Source of the DNA: Paradesulfitobacterium ferrireducens
GTDB lineage: Bacteria; Bacillota; Desulfitobacteriia; Desulfitobacteriales; Desulfitobacteriaceae
Assembly: GCF_017310645.1 (NCBI RefSeq)
Contig: NZ_JAFLRH010000019.1
Location: forward strand, 177,178-241,177
Reading direction: 5' to 3'
DNA length: 64,000 bases
Positions 53,201-60,630 of this stretch are shown here, one piece after another. The stretch's first letter is position 1. The number at the start of each line of letters is the position of its first letter. The notes below the pieces were generated by a model that saw only the letters and a program-made list of their open reading frames with translations, had not been told where the DNA came from and searched no databases. Made by a program: the position numbers and the translations under genes.

Positions 53201-53553
53201 CGAGAAAGATTCGCCCGCTCGCTGAAATTGTTTCTTTGGCGGACGGCCGCCCGGTAACTGTGGCCGGAATTCCGGTAAACTGCCGGCGCCAACCTACCAG
53301 GAACAATAAGTATATGTTATTCATGCTGCTGGAGGACGAGAGTGGGGAAACGGAAGTAGTTGTTTCTCCAAGTATTTATGAAAAATGCTTATATGAAATA
53401 AGTCCGGACGGCATAATAATTAGAGGAAAATTAGTCCGCGAGGGAGAGGAGAGCAAGGTGATTGCTGAGAGCATCCAGGCTCTTCCAGGCTTAGAATTTG
53501 ATCGTGAAATATCCTCGGACTTAAATATCGATTTTGGAGGAGCACGAACTTGA
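50299..53553 (+). CDS. DNA polymerase III alpha subunit family (DnaE-type), probably SOS-regulated
   Basis: C-family DNA polymerase of 1084 residues. The N-terminal PHP domain begins HLHVHSEYSFLDGACR. The polymerase catalytic aspartates are in DLPDIDLDICQRRRDEV, with GPGRGSAGGSLVAYLLGIT and TSVHAAGIVIS also present. A C-terminal OB-fold segment follows (RPVTVAGIPVNCRR). It is shorter than a typical housekeeping DnaE and lies behind an SOS box with repair genes, so a damage-inducible second DnaE is possible. No ImuA/ImuB partners are seen. ATG 50299 follows AGGAAGG; a longer frame upstream would cross the SOS box. Its stop overlaps the next gene. Confidence 0.83.
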   Translation: MTFVHLHVHSEYSFLDGACRLTDLVAKAKDLGMPALALTDHGAMYGALEFYVLARAAGIKPIIGCEIYVSPNFHLTLLAYNFEGYKNLVQLVTAAHLESFYYRPRVDKNLLARHAEGLIALSGCLSGEIPRLLSTGQKQRAQEVANEYRKIFGPANFYLELQDHGLPEQGTCNRMLVELGRSTGIPLVATNDVHYVEPSEAGVQEMMSRISSGSTGENKGKHPGLYLKSHVEMSRIFAAVPEAIAHTAEIAERCNLQLDLNTLRFPVFPGISQTQLSGQFNGQADRIGYKVNEREAVIKKFNIQDGLLRTLCHRNLPDKYHRVSGQVLERLEMELAIITQMKLSSYFLIVADIVNFARSRDIPVGPGRGSAGGSLVAYLLGITSIDPIHYGLFFERFLNPERSDLPDIDLDICQRRRDEVIRYVREKYGAENVAQIGIFSTFGARGAVREAGKALGIPPKVIELVASNLPRFSGPGGLEHSLSTLPEFGYIPVDQEPFRKLLREAKKMEGRIRHTSVHAAGIVISGGDLGKLVPLKRAPGGEVVTQYGPESIEVLGIIKIDILGLRNLTIIDDTTIFLNKTRGIHLTVEDIPLDDPATFRLLAQGDTLGCFQMESSGIRRLLKKLKPQNIEDLICLLALYRPGPWDAGLVETFLRRRRGEEPVIYAHPLLEPILKDTYGLILFQEQVMQIVHRLAGYSLGEADLFRRVLGKRSAAIRGEQERFIKGCLRNGIKSDVALQVFNLLSEFAGYSFNKAHSAAYALISYRTAFLKANYPLEYFAALLSSQTGYYGLGAYVEEARRKGIKILLPDINKSGALFTVEEGSIRTGFSVIKGVGFQSMLAVLKERQAGGPFKSFYNFCRRVDRRKINIRAMESLINVGAFDSFDLNRPQLQANLDGVLKELRRREHSNQRQLAFWDVGVWRDDSGFAFPLDMPDYNWQEKVKLEKELLGISLREHPLAEFRTFLQARKIRPLAEIVSLADGRPVTVAGIPVNCRRQPTRNNKYMLFMLLEDESGETEVVVSPSIYEKCLYEISPDGIIIRGKLVREGEESKVIAESIQALPGLEFDREISSDLNIDFGGART

Positions 53554-54338
53554 TCATTGTGGGAACGGCAGGGTATAGTTATGAAGATTGGATTGGGCCG
53601 GTGTACCCGGAGGGTACGGATAAAAAGGAGATGCTTGCTCTTTATGCCCGTGAGTTTGCTTTCACAGAGGTGAACTCCAGTTATTACCGGATGCCCAACC
53701 GCTTCATGTTTTACCATATGCAAGAGAAGACACCCGCTGGGTTCCAGTTTGTGATCAAGGCGCATAAGAGGCTCACGCATGAACGGGAAGGAAACGAAGA
53801 GAGATTCAGCGAGTTCGTCCAAGCCTTGGAACCTCTGGTCGAGGCCGGAAAATTCGGTTGTGTGCTGGCTCAGTTTCCGAGCAGTTTCCGCTGCCGGGAC
53901 GAAAACCGTGACTATCTGCGTGAATTCAGAGAGCGCCTGAAAGATATACCCGTAGTGGTCGAATTCCGGCATCAGGAATGGATTAATGAAGACACTTTTG
54001 ATCTGTTAGAAGATGAGGACTTTGGCTTCGTTTGCGTTGACGAGCCTCAGTTTAAAACCTTGGTTCCTCCAACAGTACGCGCGACCGGGCATATTGGGTA
54101 TGTTCGCTTTCATGGGCGCAACTACCAGAAATGGTGGCAGCATAAAGAAACTCATGAGCGGTATGATTATTTGTACTCGGAAATAGAGCTGCAGGAATGG
54201 GTACCGAAAATCGCCAAGCTGGCGGAAAAGACCGAGAAAACGTTTGTCAGCATGAATAATCATTACCGGGGCCAGGCGGTGATTAACGGCCGCATGTTGA
54301 GGAGTTTACTCATGACGGAGCGCGAAGATGTTGTATAA
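53550..54338 (+). CDS. DUF72 (YecE) family protein
   Basis: TIM-barrel-like protein of 262 residues with the family segments GTAGYSYEDWIGPVYP, FTEVNSSYYRMP, FQFVIKAHKRLTHE, and YVRFHGRNYQKWW. The biochemical function of the family is unknown. TTG 53550 overlaps the dnaE stop (TTGA) with GGAGG upstream, so translation is coupled to dnaE. The next gene encodes a uracil-DNA glycosylase, suggesting a DNA-repair context. Confidence 0.85.
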   Translation: MIIVGTAGYSYEDWIGPVYPEGTDKKEMLALYAREFAFTEVNSSYYRMPNRFMFYHMQEKTPAGFQFVIKAHKRLTHEREGNEERFSEFVQALEPLVEAGKFGCVLAQFPSSFRCRDENRDYLREFRERLKDIPVVVEFRHQEWINEDTFDLLEDEDFGFVCVDEPQFKTLVPPTVRATGHIGYVRFHGRNYQKWWQHKETHERYDYLYSEIELQEWVPKIAKLAEKTEKTFVSMNNHYRGQAVINGRMLRSLLMTEREDVV

Positions 54339-54417
54339 AACGAAAAGAAAGATCTGAAAAGGAAGATCTGTAAAGGAATAGCGCGTGTAAGGGAGATTGA
54401 ATGGAGAGTATAAGCTT

Positions 54418-54978
54418 ATGGAAATAGCGGAGCACATGAGGTTTGAAAATTTGCCTGAGCAGGCGCAAGGATGCCGGCGTTGTGCCTTGGGGGAAACCCG
54501 CCGTTCGCTTGTCTTTGGCGAGGGAAATCTTCAGGCGCAGATTATGTTGGTGGGTGAAGCGCCAGGGGAGAAAGAGGATGTGAGCGGCAGGCCTTTTGTT
54601 GGTCCTGCCGGACGGATGCTGAACAAGATTTTGGAGGAAACAGGGCTGCGCCGGGAGGATATCTACATTACGGGAGTGGTGAAATGCCGCCCTCCTGGCA
54701 ACCGCTTGCCGAAAAAGGATGAAGTTGAGGCTTGTGTTCCCTTTTTGCATGAGCAAATCCGTTCTTTGCAGCCGAAGATTATTGTCTGTTTGGGATCGCT
54801 TGCAGCCAAGACTTTAATTGATCCCAAACTAAAGATTTCCGAAGCGCGCGGGCAATGGGTTGTAAAGGACGGCGCGAAATTTATGCCTACTTATCATCCG
54901 GCTTCTGTTTTTCATGACCGTGAAAAACTTGATGCCATCCGGGAAGATTTCCTCAAGGTTAGGGAAGCTTTGGAATGA
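54418..54978 (+). CDS. Family 4 uracil-DNA glycosylase
   Basis: Uracil-DNA glycosylase of 186 residues. Family-4 features are CRRCALGETRR, GEAPGEKEDVSGRPFVGPAGRML (active-site loop) and a late PTYHPASVFHD motif. Four cysteines (C17 and C20 near the start, plus C80 in VVKCRPP and C96 in VEACVPF) can hold the [4Fe-4S] cluster. It removes uracil from DNA. ATG 54418 has GGAGAG 9 bases upstream; TTG 54397 is an alternative start 7 codons earlier. It lies 79 bases after the DUF72 gene. Confidence 0.88.
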   Translation: MEIAEHMRFENLPEQAQGCRRCALGETRRSLVFGEGNLQAQIMLVGEAPGEKEDVSGRPFVGPAGRMLNKILEETGLRREDIYITGVVKCRPPGNRLPKKDEVEACVPFLHEQIRSLQPKIIVCLGSLAAKTLIDPKLKISEARGQWVVKDGAKFMPTYHPASVFHDREKLDAIREDFLKVREALE

Positions 54979-55360
54979 TAAATTTCTGAAGTCAATTTCG
55001 GCGAAGGGCAATTTTTATCTTATGCTGTTGAGCCAAGTTTCGCACTTGATTAAAAACCATAAAATGGTAATAGGTACCCGCTGCTATGGCATCATATTTC
55101 ACAGATTATCATGTTCATGATGATGAAAAGCCGTTTAACGGGAAAGGGTAATCTCTTAATCTCAAACCATCTTTGAGCCAATTGGTTTATAAATGGCCGG
55201 ATTTCAGGTGCGACCGTTGTTAAGTCGCACCTGTTTTTATACATATCGGGTAAAAAACTTTTCTTGTAACGAAGGAGCTGGCTCAATGGCGTAGAATAAT
55301 AAGTTTAGAAAAAGGTTCACCAATAGAACCGATAGATAAATAGGGGGATGGAGGGGGAAA
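54979..55360 (+). other. Intergenic region between the glycosylase and CoxD-like genes
   Basis: About 380 bases without a supported gene. It includes a strong terminator at 55205-55238. Between 54979 and 55200 I see no protein-coding signal and no recognised RNA class. Confidence 0.6.
55205..55238 (+). terminator. Rho-independent terminator
   Basis: CAGGTGCGAC (55205-55214) and GTCGCACCTG (55224-55233) form a perfect 10-bp stem with a 9-base loop, followed by TTTTT. It ends the dnaE-DUF72-glycosylase unit; the distance of about 230 bases from the last gene leaves room for a small RNA or a 3' leader. Confidence 0.85.
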
Positions 55361-56239
55361 ATGAACGGAGGTTTGCACACGGAAAATTTGCTTTATGATG
55401 AGACAGATAGCTATATTGTTTCCGATGAACTGCGCAATGCCGTGAACATTGCCATCGCGCTCAAGCGTCCGCTGCTGATTAAGGGGGAGCCAGGGACCGG
55501 AAAAACTGTGCTGGCGGAAAGCATTGCGAAATCTTTAGGCTTAAAGTTGCTTGTGTGGAATATTAAGTCCACTACCAAAGCCCAGGTAGGTCTCTATGTC
55601 TATGACACAGTGCAGCGCCTATATGACAGCCAGTTCGGGGACAAGGACGTCTCCGATATCAAGCAGTATATTAAGCTGGGTAAGCTAGGAGAAGCGTTTA
55701 CGGCCCCGGAAAGGGTAGTGCTCCTGATCGATGAAATCGATAAGGCGGACTTGGAATTTCCCAATGACTTACTCTGGGAATTGGATGTCATGAACTTCCA
55801 CATCCCGGAGACGGGAGAGACGATCAGTGCGGTTCAGCGTCCGATTGTAATTATTACAAGCAATGCGGAAAAGGAACTGCCGGATGCTTTCTTAAGGCGC
55901 TGTGTTTTCCATTACATTGCGTTTCCGGATCAAGACATGATGGAAAGGATTGTGCGGGTGCATTTTCCTGAACTGGAGAACTTTTTGCTGGCAGAGGCCT
56001 TAAAAGCGTTTTATTGGCTGCGCTCTGTCTCCGGGCTTCAGAAAAAGCCAAGTACCAGTGAACTCCTGGATTGGGTGCAAGCGTTAACCATCGGCGGAAT
56101 TGATCCGGACCGGATAGGTAAAGAATTGCCCTTTTTAGGGACGCTGCTTAAGAAGAACCAGGATTTTGACCTTGCTTTACGGCAGTTGCATGTCCGGACC
56201 ACGGGCGGAACGGCCGGAGGCACGAATAGAGGCTGGTAA
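55361..56239 (+). CDS. MoxR-family AAA+ ATPase, CoxD-like
   Basis: AAA+ ATPase of 292 residues: Walker A GEPGTGKT, Walker B VVLLIDEIDKAD, sensor IITSNAEKELPDAFLRRC. CoxD-like ATPases work with CoxE-like VWA proteins, and one is encoded 3 bases downstream. In CO dehydrogenase systems they complete the active site of a molybdenum hydroxylase, and this pair lies downstream of three hydroxylases, so it may serve them. GGAGGGGG precedes ATG 55361. Confidence 0.83.
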   Translation: MNGGLHTENLLYDETDSYIVSDELRNAVNIAIALKRPLLIKGEPGTGKTVLAESIAKSLGLKLLVWNIKSTTKAQVGLYVYDTVQRLYDSQFGDKDVSDIKQYIKLGKLGEAFTAPERVVLLIDEIDKADLEFPNDLLWELDVMNFHIPETGETISAVQRPIVIITSNAEKELPDAFLRRCVFHYIAFPDQDMMERIVRVHFPELENFLLAEALKAFYWLRSVSGLQKKPSTSELLDWVQALTIGGIDPDRIGKELPFLGTLLKKNQDFDLALRQLHVRTTGGTAGGTNRGW

Positions 56240-56242
56240 GCG

Positions 56243-57451
56243 ATGTTTACCGGATTTTTTTATCTTTTGCGTCAAGAGGGGATTCCCGTTTCTCTAACTG
56301 AATGGATGACCTTCATCGAGGCTTTATCTAAGGGACTTGCGGGGTCTACCCTGTCCGGGTTCTATCATTTGGGCCGTACGATTTTGATAAAATCCGAGAG
56401 CAATCTGGACCGCTTTGATTTAGCATTTTACCGCTATTTCCAGGGAATTGAACAGAATGAGGAATTGCTGAAACAGGTCGGAGACTGGTTGGAGCAGCCG
56501 TTGCCCCCGCGCGGGTTTTCGGAGGAAGAGCGCGCAGCCCTCATAGACAAGCTGGGGCTGCCCGACTTCGACGCTCTAAGAAAGGCTCTGGAAGAACGCC
56601 TGCGCACGCAAGACGGGGCGCACCACGGCGGCTCTAACTGGATTGGAACGGGCGGTACTTCTCCCTTTGGGCATTCGGGCTTTCATCCGGGTGGGATTCG
56701 GATCGGAGGGGAGTCGCATTCCCGTTCGGCGGTTAAGGTGGCCGGGGAGCGGCATTACCGGGGATACCGGACGGACGAGACCCTGGGGGTGCGCCAGTTC
56801 GAAGTGGCCTTGCGCCGTTTGCGCCAGTTCAGCACCCGTCTGGACGGGCCCAAAGAAGAACTGGATCTTGAAGAAACCATCCAGGCGACATGCCATAACG
56901 CGGGTCGCCTGGAATTAGTCTGGACACGCCCGCGTAAGAATACAGTAAAAGTACTCGTTCTTATGGATGTGGGCGGTTCAATGACCCCCTATGCCAAGAT
57001 ATGCAGCCAATTGTTCTCGGCCGTACATAAAGCCACGCATTTCAAAGACTTGCAGTTTTATTACTTCCATAACTGCGTCTATGAAAATTTGTACTTAGAT
57101 TCTGATTGCAGCCCCTACCGCTCAGTTCCCACCGAGGCAGTACTCCATAATTTAGGGAGTGATTATAAATTAATTCTGGTTGGGGATGCGGCTATGGCTC
57201 CGAGTGAACTGCTCATGCCGGGGGGCAATGTTTACTGGGAGATTTCCAATAATGAGCCCGGTATTACCTGGCTGGAGAGGCTGGCCCGTCATTTTCCTTA
57301 TAATGCCTGGCTGAATCCGATTCCGAGCCAGCATTGGGATAGAATTTTCGGCTATCAAACCCTGGAGCAGGTTAAACAGGTTTTTCCGATGTATGAGTTG
57401 ACGCTGGAAGGGTTGGATTTAGCTGTCAAAAAACTAATGGTTCGTCAGTGA
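56243..57451 (+). CDS. VWA domain CoxE-like protein
   Basis: Protein of 402 residues. A helical N-terminal half (LRQEGIPVSLTEWMTFIEAL) and a Gly/His-rich middle (GAHHGGSNWIGTGGTSPFG) are followed by a C-terminal VWA domain with a degenerate MIDAS (VLMDVGGSMTPYAKI, DxGxS). It is the partner of the preceding ATPase (3-base gap, no strong ribosome site, implying coupled translation). It probably helps insert or sulfurate the cofactor of a molybdenum hydroxylase; this is from family knowledge of CoxE, not shown here. Confidence 0.82.
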   Translation: MFTGFFYLLRQEGIPVSLTEWMTFIEALSKGLAGSTLSGFYHLGRTILIKSESNLDRFDLAFYRYFQGIEQNEELLKQVGDWLEQPLPPRGFSEEERAALIDKLGLPDFDALRKALEERLRTQDGAHHGGSNWIGTGGTSPFGHSGFHPGGIRIGGESHSRSAVKVAGERHYRGYRTDETLGVRQFEVALRRLRQFSTRLDGPKEELDLEETIQATCHNAGRLELVWTRPRKNTVKVLVLMDVGGSMTPYAKICSQLFSAVHKATHFKDLQFYYFHNCVYENLYLDSDCSPYRSVPTEAVLHNLGSDYKLILVGDAAMAPSELLMPGGNVYWEISNNEPGITWLERLARHFPYNAWLNPIPSQHWDRIFGYQTLEQVKQVFPMYELTLEGLDLAVKKLMVRQ

Positions 57452-57463
57452 GGAGCGGTAGAA

Positions 57464-57754
57464 GATGCGGCTGGTTAATATTTAACCCCGTACCCGGGAA
57501 CAGGCCTACGATACTGTGAAGTCGAGCCTAAGCTGATCAATGTTTTCGCCAAGCACATTGCCATTTACCCCAATGGTTATGGGGTGAAACTCAGCAACGG
57601 TCAGCGCGGGAATGTGGTCAAACAGAACATCGGTTACCCCAGCCGTCCCATTGTACGCATGCTGTATCAGGGGGACGAGCCGCTTAATCCGCCGCAAGAT
57701 TATAACTTGGCCGAACACCCCTCGCTCTTGATTGTTGGGGTCGAAAAGAAATAA
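57464..57754 (+). pseudogene. Remnant of an HD-GYP gene
   Basis: Three pieces of an HD-GYP protein survive in three frames. MRLVNI then a stop starts at 57464 behind GAGGAGCGG. TREQAYDTVK lies at 57492. From 57521 to the stop at 57752-57754 a 78-codon stretch (VEPKLINVFAKHIAIYPNG...AEHPSLLIVGVEKK) matches the C-terminal extension of the intact protein at 29447-30514 (FEPKIVDSFSKNIAVYPTG...VEHPSLMIVKVENQ). The whole HD-GYP catalytic core is gone. Successive deletions in a duplicated or imported copy explain this best. Confidence 0.8.
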
Positions 57755-57790
57755 ACTTCCAATTAGTTTTTACGAAAGGAGAAAGCATAG

Positions 57791-58684
57791 TTGAAATTAG
57801 CAACGATTTACCGCAATCAAGACCTCGTCTTAGGGATTAAAACGGAAAAAGGAATTCTAGATATCCGGGAAGCAGGCAGGCTCTTGGGACAGGATGTCCC
57901 AGTCCGAATCGAGCAGGTTCTTCAGAGTCCCCAAGAACAACTCCAGGCACTTGGCCTGCTGGTTAAAAATGCGGAACTCAGCTCCGGGCATGGGGACAGC
58001 AGGCTCTGGCTCCGGGAAGATGAGGTTGAATTTGCCCCTTGTGTGACAAATCCGGAAAAAATTCTGTGTGTGGGCTTAAACTATCGTAAGCATGCAGAAG
58101 AAACAAAGCATCCGATTCCAGCCACACCGGTGCTTTTCAGTAAATTTGCCAATGCGCTTTCAGGACACAGGGAAACCGTCAGCTTGCCTAGTGAGGCCCG
58201 TGAGTTCGATTATGAAGTAGAGCTTGTGATCGTGATCGGGAAAGAAGGTAAAAACGTACCGGAAGAAGACGCTCTGTCCTATGTATTCGGCTATACGGCA
58301 GGGAATGACCTTTCCGTGCGCGATCTACAAATGCGCACCAGCCAATGGCTGCTCGGCAAAACCTGTGACGGTTTTGCACCACTTGGACCTTACTTAGTGA
58401 CGGCGGATGAAATTCCCAACCCAAACCTTCTGGCTTTAGAAAGCCGGGTCAATGGGGAAAAACGCCAGTCCTCCAATACCAAAGATATGATCTTCAACTG
58501 CGCGGCTCTGATTAGTTACATTTCTAAATATATGACCCTTAAGCCAGGAGATTTGATTTTCACCGGCACACCGGAGGGGGTTGTGCACGGATATCCTAAG
58601 GACAGGCAGGTTTGGCTTAAATCCGGGGATGAGGTCATTGTTAGCATTGAAAGAATCGGAGAACTTAAAACAATTCTCAAATAA
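57791..58684 (+). CDS. Fumarylacetoacetate hydrolase family protein
   Basis: FAH-superfamily enzyme of 297 residues. The core begins near KILCVGLNYRKHAEE and contains the metal site ExE in DYEVELVIVIGK and the downstream aspartate in TAGNDLSVRDLQ. FTGTPEGV is the conserved C-terminal loop. Members are hydrolases, hydratases or decarboxylases of 2-oxo acids; which one cannot be told here. TTG 57791 has AAAGGAG upstream. Its product is not clearly linked to the neighbours. Confidence 0.83.
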   Translation: MKLATIYRNQDLVLGIKTEKGILDIREAGRLLGQDVPVRIEQVLQSPQEQLQALGLLVKNAELSSGHGDSRLWLREDEVEFAPCVTNPEKILCVGLNYRKHAEETKHPIPATPVLFSKFANALSGHRETVSLPSEAREFDYEVELVIVIGKEGKNVPEEDALSYVFGYTAGNDLSVRDLQMRTSQWLLGKTCDGFAPLGPYLVTADEIPNPNLLALESRVNGEKRQSSNTKDMIFNCAALISYISKYMTLKPGDLIFTGTPEGVVHGYPKDRQVWLKSGDEVIVSIERIGELKTILK

Positions 58685-58726
58685 GGAAAACCAATGCAGC
58701 CGCTGTAACAACTAGACCGGGCGTAC

Positions 58727-60067
58727 TCAGGAGTCGGATGCGGCTGGGCGGCTATTGCGCCAAGCTTTGAGGATCTGCCATACGAGTAATAGGTCTCCGC
58801 TGGTGAACAGCAAACCTCCGGCGGCGCGGGCGATTAAATAGAGGTTTAATTTCAGGTTGACCTCCATGAAATCCATTCCCAGGTAACGGGCCCGGTATGC
58901 CTGGAGAAACCCGGCAATCAGCAAGGCGGTGCTCATCATCAGGAGTCCCCCGTTCAGGGCCAGAACGGCCAGTATTCCCCGGCGATAGGTTTTGTGGTCA
59001 GGCTGGGTGCCGCGGCTAAGGATATAGTACGCCCCGCCTAGGACCAAAAAGCCCAAACTGCCGAAAAGGGCTAAGTGGGCATGTCCGGAAGTAATATAGG
59101 TTCCATGCATATAGAGGTTGATCCAAGGCACGGTGATGATAAAACCGAGAAGGGACGCCCCGGTGACATGATAGAAGAGGCTGCTTAAGATTAAGGCCAG
59201 GGTGAGCTTTTGTCGGTTGCCCAGCTTGGGTCTTTTTTTTAAGCCTTTATGAACCATGAGTACCAGTAAAGCCACCGGAATTAGCTGAAAAAAGCTGAAA
59301 GTAAACCCGACAATGAGCCAATAGGCGGGAAAGCCGATCCAGTAATAGTGATGGCCGGTTCCGAAAAGGCCCGCGGCAACGGTCAAAGCCGCTTCTAGGT
59401 AAAGCCACTTTTCAATATCTTTTTTGCCTGCAAGGCCGGTATTTTTAAGGTAAGAGGCTAAAAAACCGGCTGTGGTTAACTCAAAAGCCATCTCTTCCCA
59501 GGCGTGAACGACCCAGAATTTGGTGGCTTCATCCGCGATCGGATTGGTTATGGTTAAGATATTAGGAATTAAAAATAAAAGCAGAAGGATCGTTCCGGCG
59601 CTCATGATCATGGCTGCCGGAGTGATCCTTTGCTTGTGTTTCACCAAAGTGCGGATGAGGTTATAGGAAAAAAGCGCCAAGGCCAGCGCTATTCCGGCAT
59701 AGGACCAAGGGAGCCCTTCTAAATATTCACGGCCGCGTCCGAGGCGAAAAGAAAGACTTGCATAAATGGAGAGACTGGAGGTCAGAACAAGCCAAAACTG
59801 CCAGCGGGCCAGGCGCAGGGAAAAAATCTCCCGGTCTAAGTCTTCACTGACAAAATAATAAACCATGCCCATGGTGCCGATTAAGGGCCAGAGTACTGCC
59901 AGCCCGAGGTGAATGGATCTGCCGTATTCATAGGGAATAGGGGAGGGCAGGTCGGGTATGATTAAGTCGGCTGCTCCCAGAAGGGCGACGATTCCCTGGG
60001 TTCCGAAAAGAAGAGCGGCGGCTAGAGTATACCGGCGTGCGATAACTTGTGCTTGAAATGTTTTCAT
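58727..60067 (-). CDS. norB: Nitric oxide reductase large subunit (NorB-like)
   Basis: Heme-copper oxidase superfamily protein of 446 residues with about 12 membrane segments. Heme and FeB ligands match NorB: RSIHLGLAVLWP, WVVHAWEEMAFE (FeB histidine and the NorB glutamates), GTGHHYYWIG, and the HxH of SGHAHLALFG. It would reduce NO to N2O in the membrane with electrons from NorC. Start codon ATG overlaps the norC stop (ATGA). In a strict anaerobe it probably serves NO defence. Confidence 0.87.
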   Translation of the reverse strand: MKTFQAQVIARRYTLAAALLFGTQGIVALLGAADLIIPDLPSPIPYEYGRSIHLGLAVLWPLIGTMGMVYYFVSEDLDREIFSLRLARWQFWLVLTSSLSIYASLSFRLGRGREYLEGLPWSYAGIALALALFSYNLIRTLVKHKQRITPAAMIMSAGTILLLLFLIPNILTITNPIADEATKFWVVHAWEEMAFELTTAGFLASYLKNTGLAGKKDIEKWLYLEAALTVAAGLFGTGHHYYWIGFPAYWLIVGFTFSFFQLIPVALLVLMVHKGLKKRPKLGNRQKLTLALILSSLFYHVTGASLLGFIITVPWINLYMHGTYITSGHAHLALFGSLGFLVLGGAYYILSRGTQPDHKTYRRGILAVLALNGGLLMMSTALLIAGFLQAYRARYLGMDFMEVNLKLNLYLIARAAGGLLFTSGDLLLVWQILKAWRNSRPAASDS

Positions 60068-60453
60068 TCCCTAACCTCCCTTGGTTCGGGGGGCCAGCCT
60101 AAGGTGGGGATATCTCCGAGGAATTTAAGATAGCTGATTAGCGCTTCCGCATCCGCTGTTTCCAAAGCGGGATGAAGGTGTTCGCGGTTTGGCCTCATCA
60201 CGGGCGGATCCGTAAGGTAATTCAGGACTTCATCCTCGGACCGGCGTTCTAGCAGCTTGGTCAAGTCATTCCCCACATAGCCCCCGTTCCCAAAAAGGGC
60301 ATGGCAACTAATACAGTTGTTTTTTTGCCACACTGTCTTTCCCTCCCGGGCATTTTCCGGCATCGTATAGGGGAGCTTCCAGGACGTGATATTCGCTCCC
60401 AGAAAAGCGCCCACCAGCAGTAAAATGATCCAAGCGAACGTGCGCAGTCTCAA
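60064..60453 (-). CDS. norC: Nitric oxide reductase cytochrome c subunit (NorC-like)
   Basis: Protein of 129 residues with an N-terminal membrane anchor (FAWIILLLVGAFLGANI) and one c-type heme site, CISCH, followed by ALFGNGGYVGNDLT. PPVMRPN offers the likely axial methionine. TTG 60453 has GGAAGG 6 bases upstream; a frame extending to 60516 lacks a good site. It is translated just before norB with a 4-base overlap. Confidence 0.83.
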   Translation of the reverse strand: MRLRTFAWIILLLVGAFLGANITSWKLPYTMPENAREGKTVWQKNNCISCHALFGNGGYVGNDLTKLLERRSEDEVLNYLTDPPVMRPNREHLHPALETADAEALISYLKFLGDIPTLGWPPEPREVRE

Positions 60454-60630
60454 ATTTCTACCTTCCGTTTCCAATGTAAGATAGTTGATCCTGGATATGA
60501 TACTAGTATTTGCCAAAGGGAAACCCTTTACTCATACCCATGATTGCCGAGAAGGGAGAGCATTATGCAGTGGCGAATTATTTATAAAGTAGACTAGGCA
60601 AATTTTTATAGCAGGTGAAGAGGGAGTAGC

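Noticed and set aside
54979..55204. Cyclic-di-GMP or molybdenum cofactor riboswitch upstream of the CoxD-like gene
   Set aside because: None of the conserved core strings of these classes could be recognised, and the strong terminator at 55205 is adequately explained as the end of the upstream unit.
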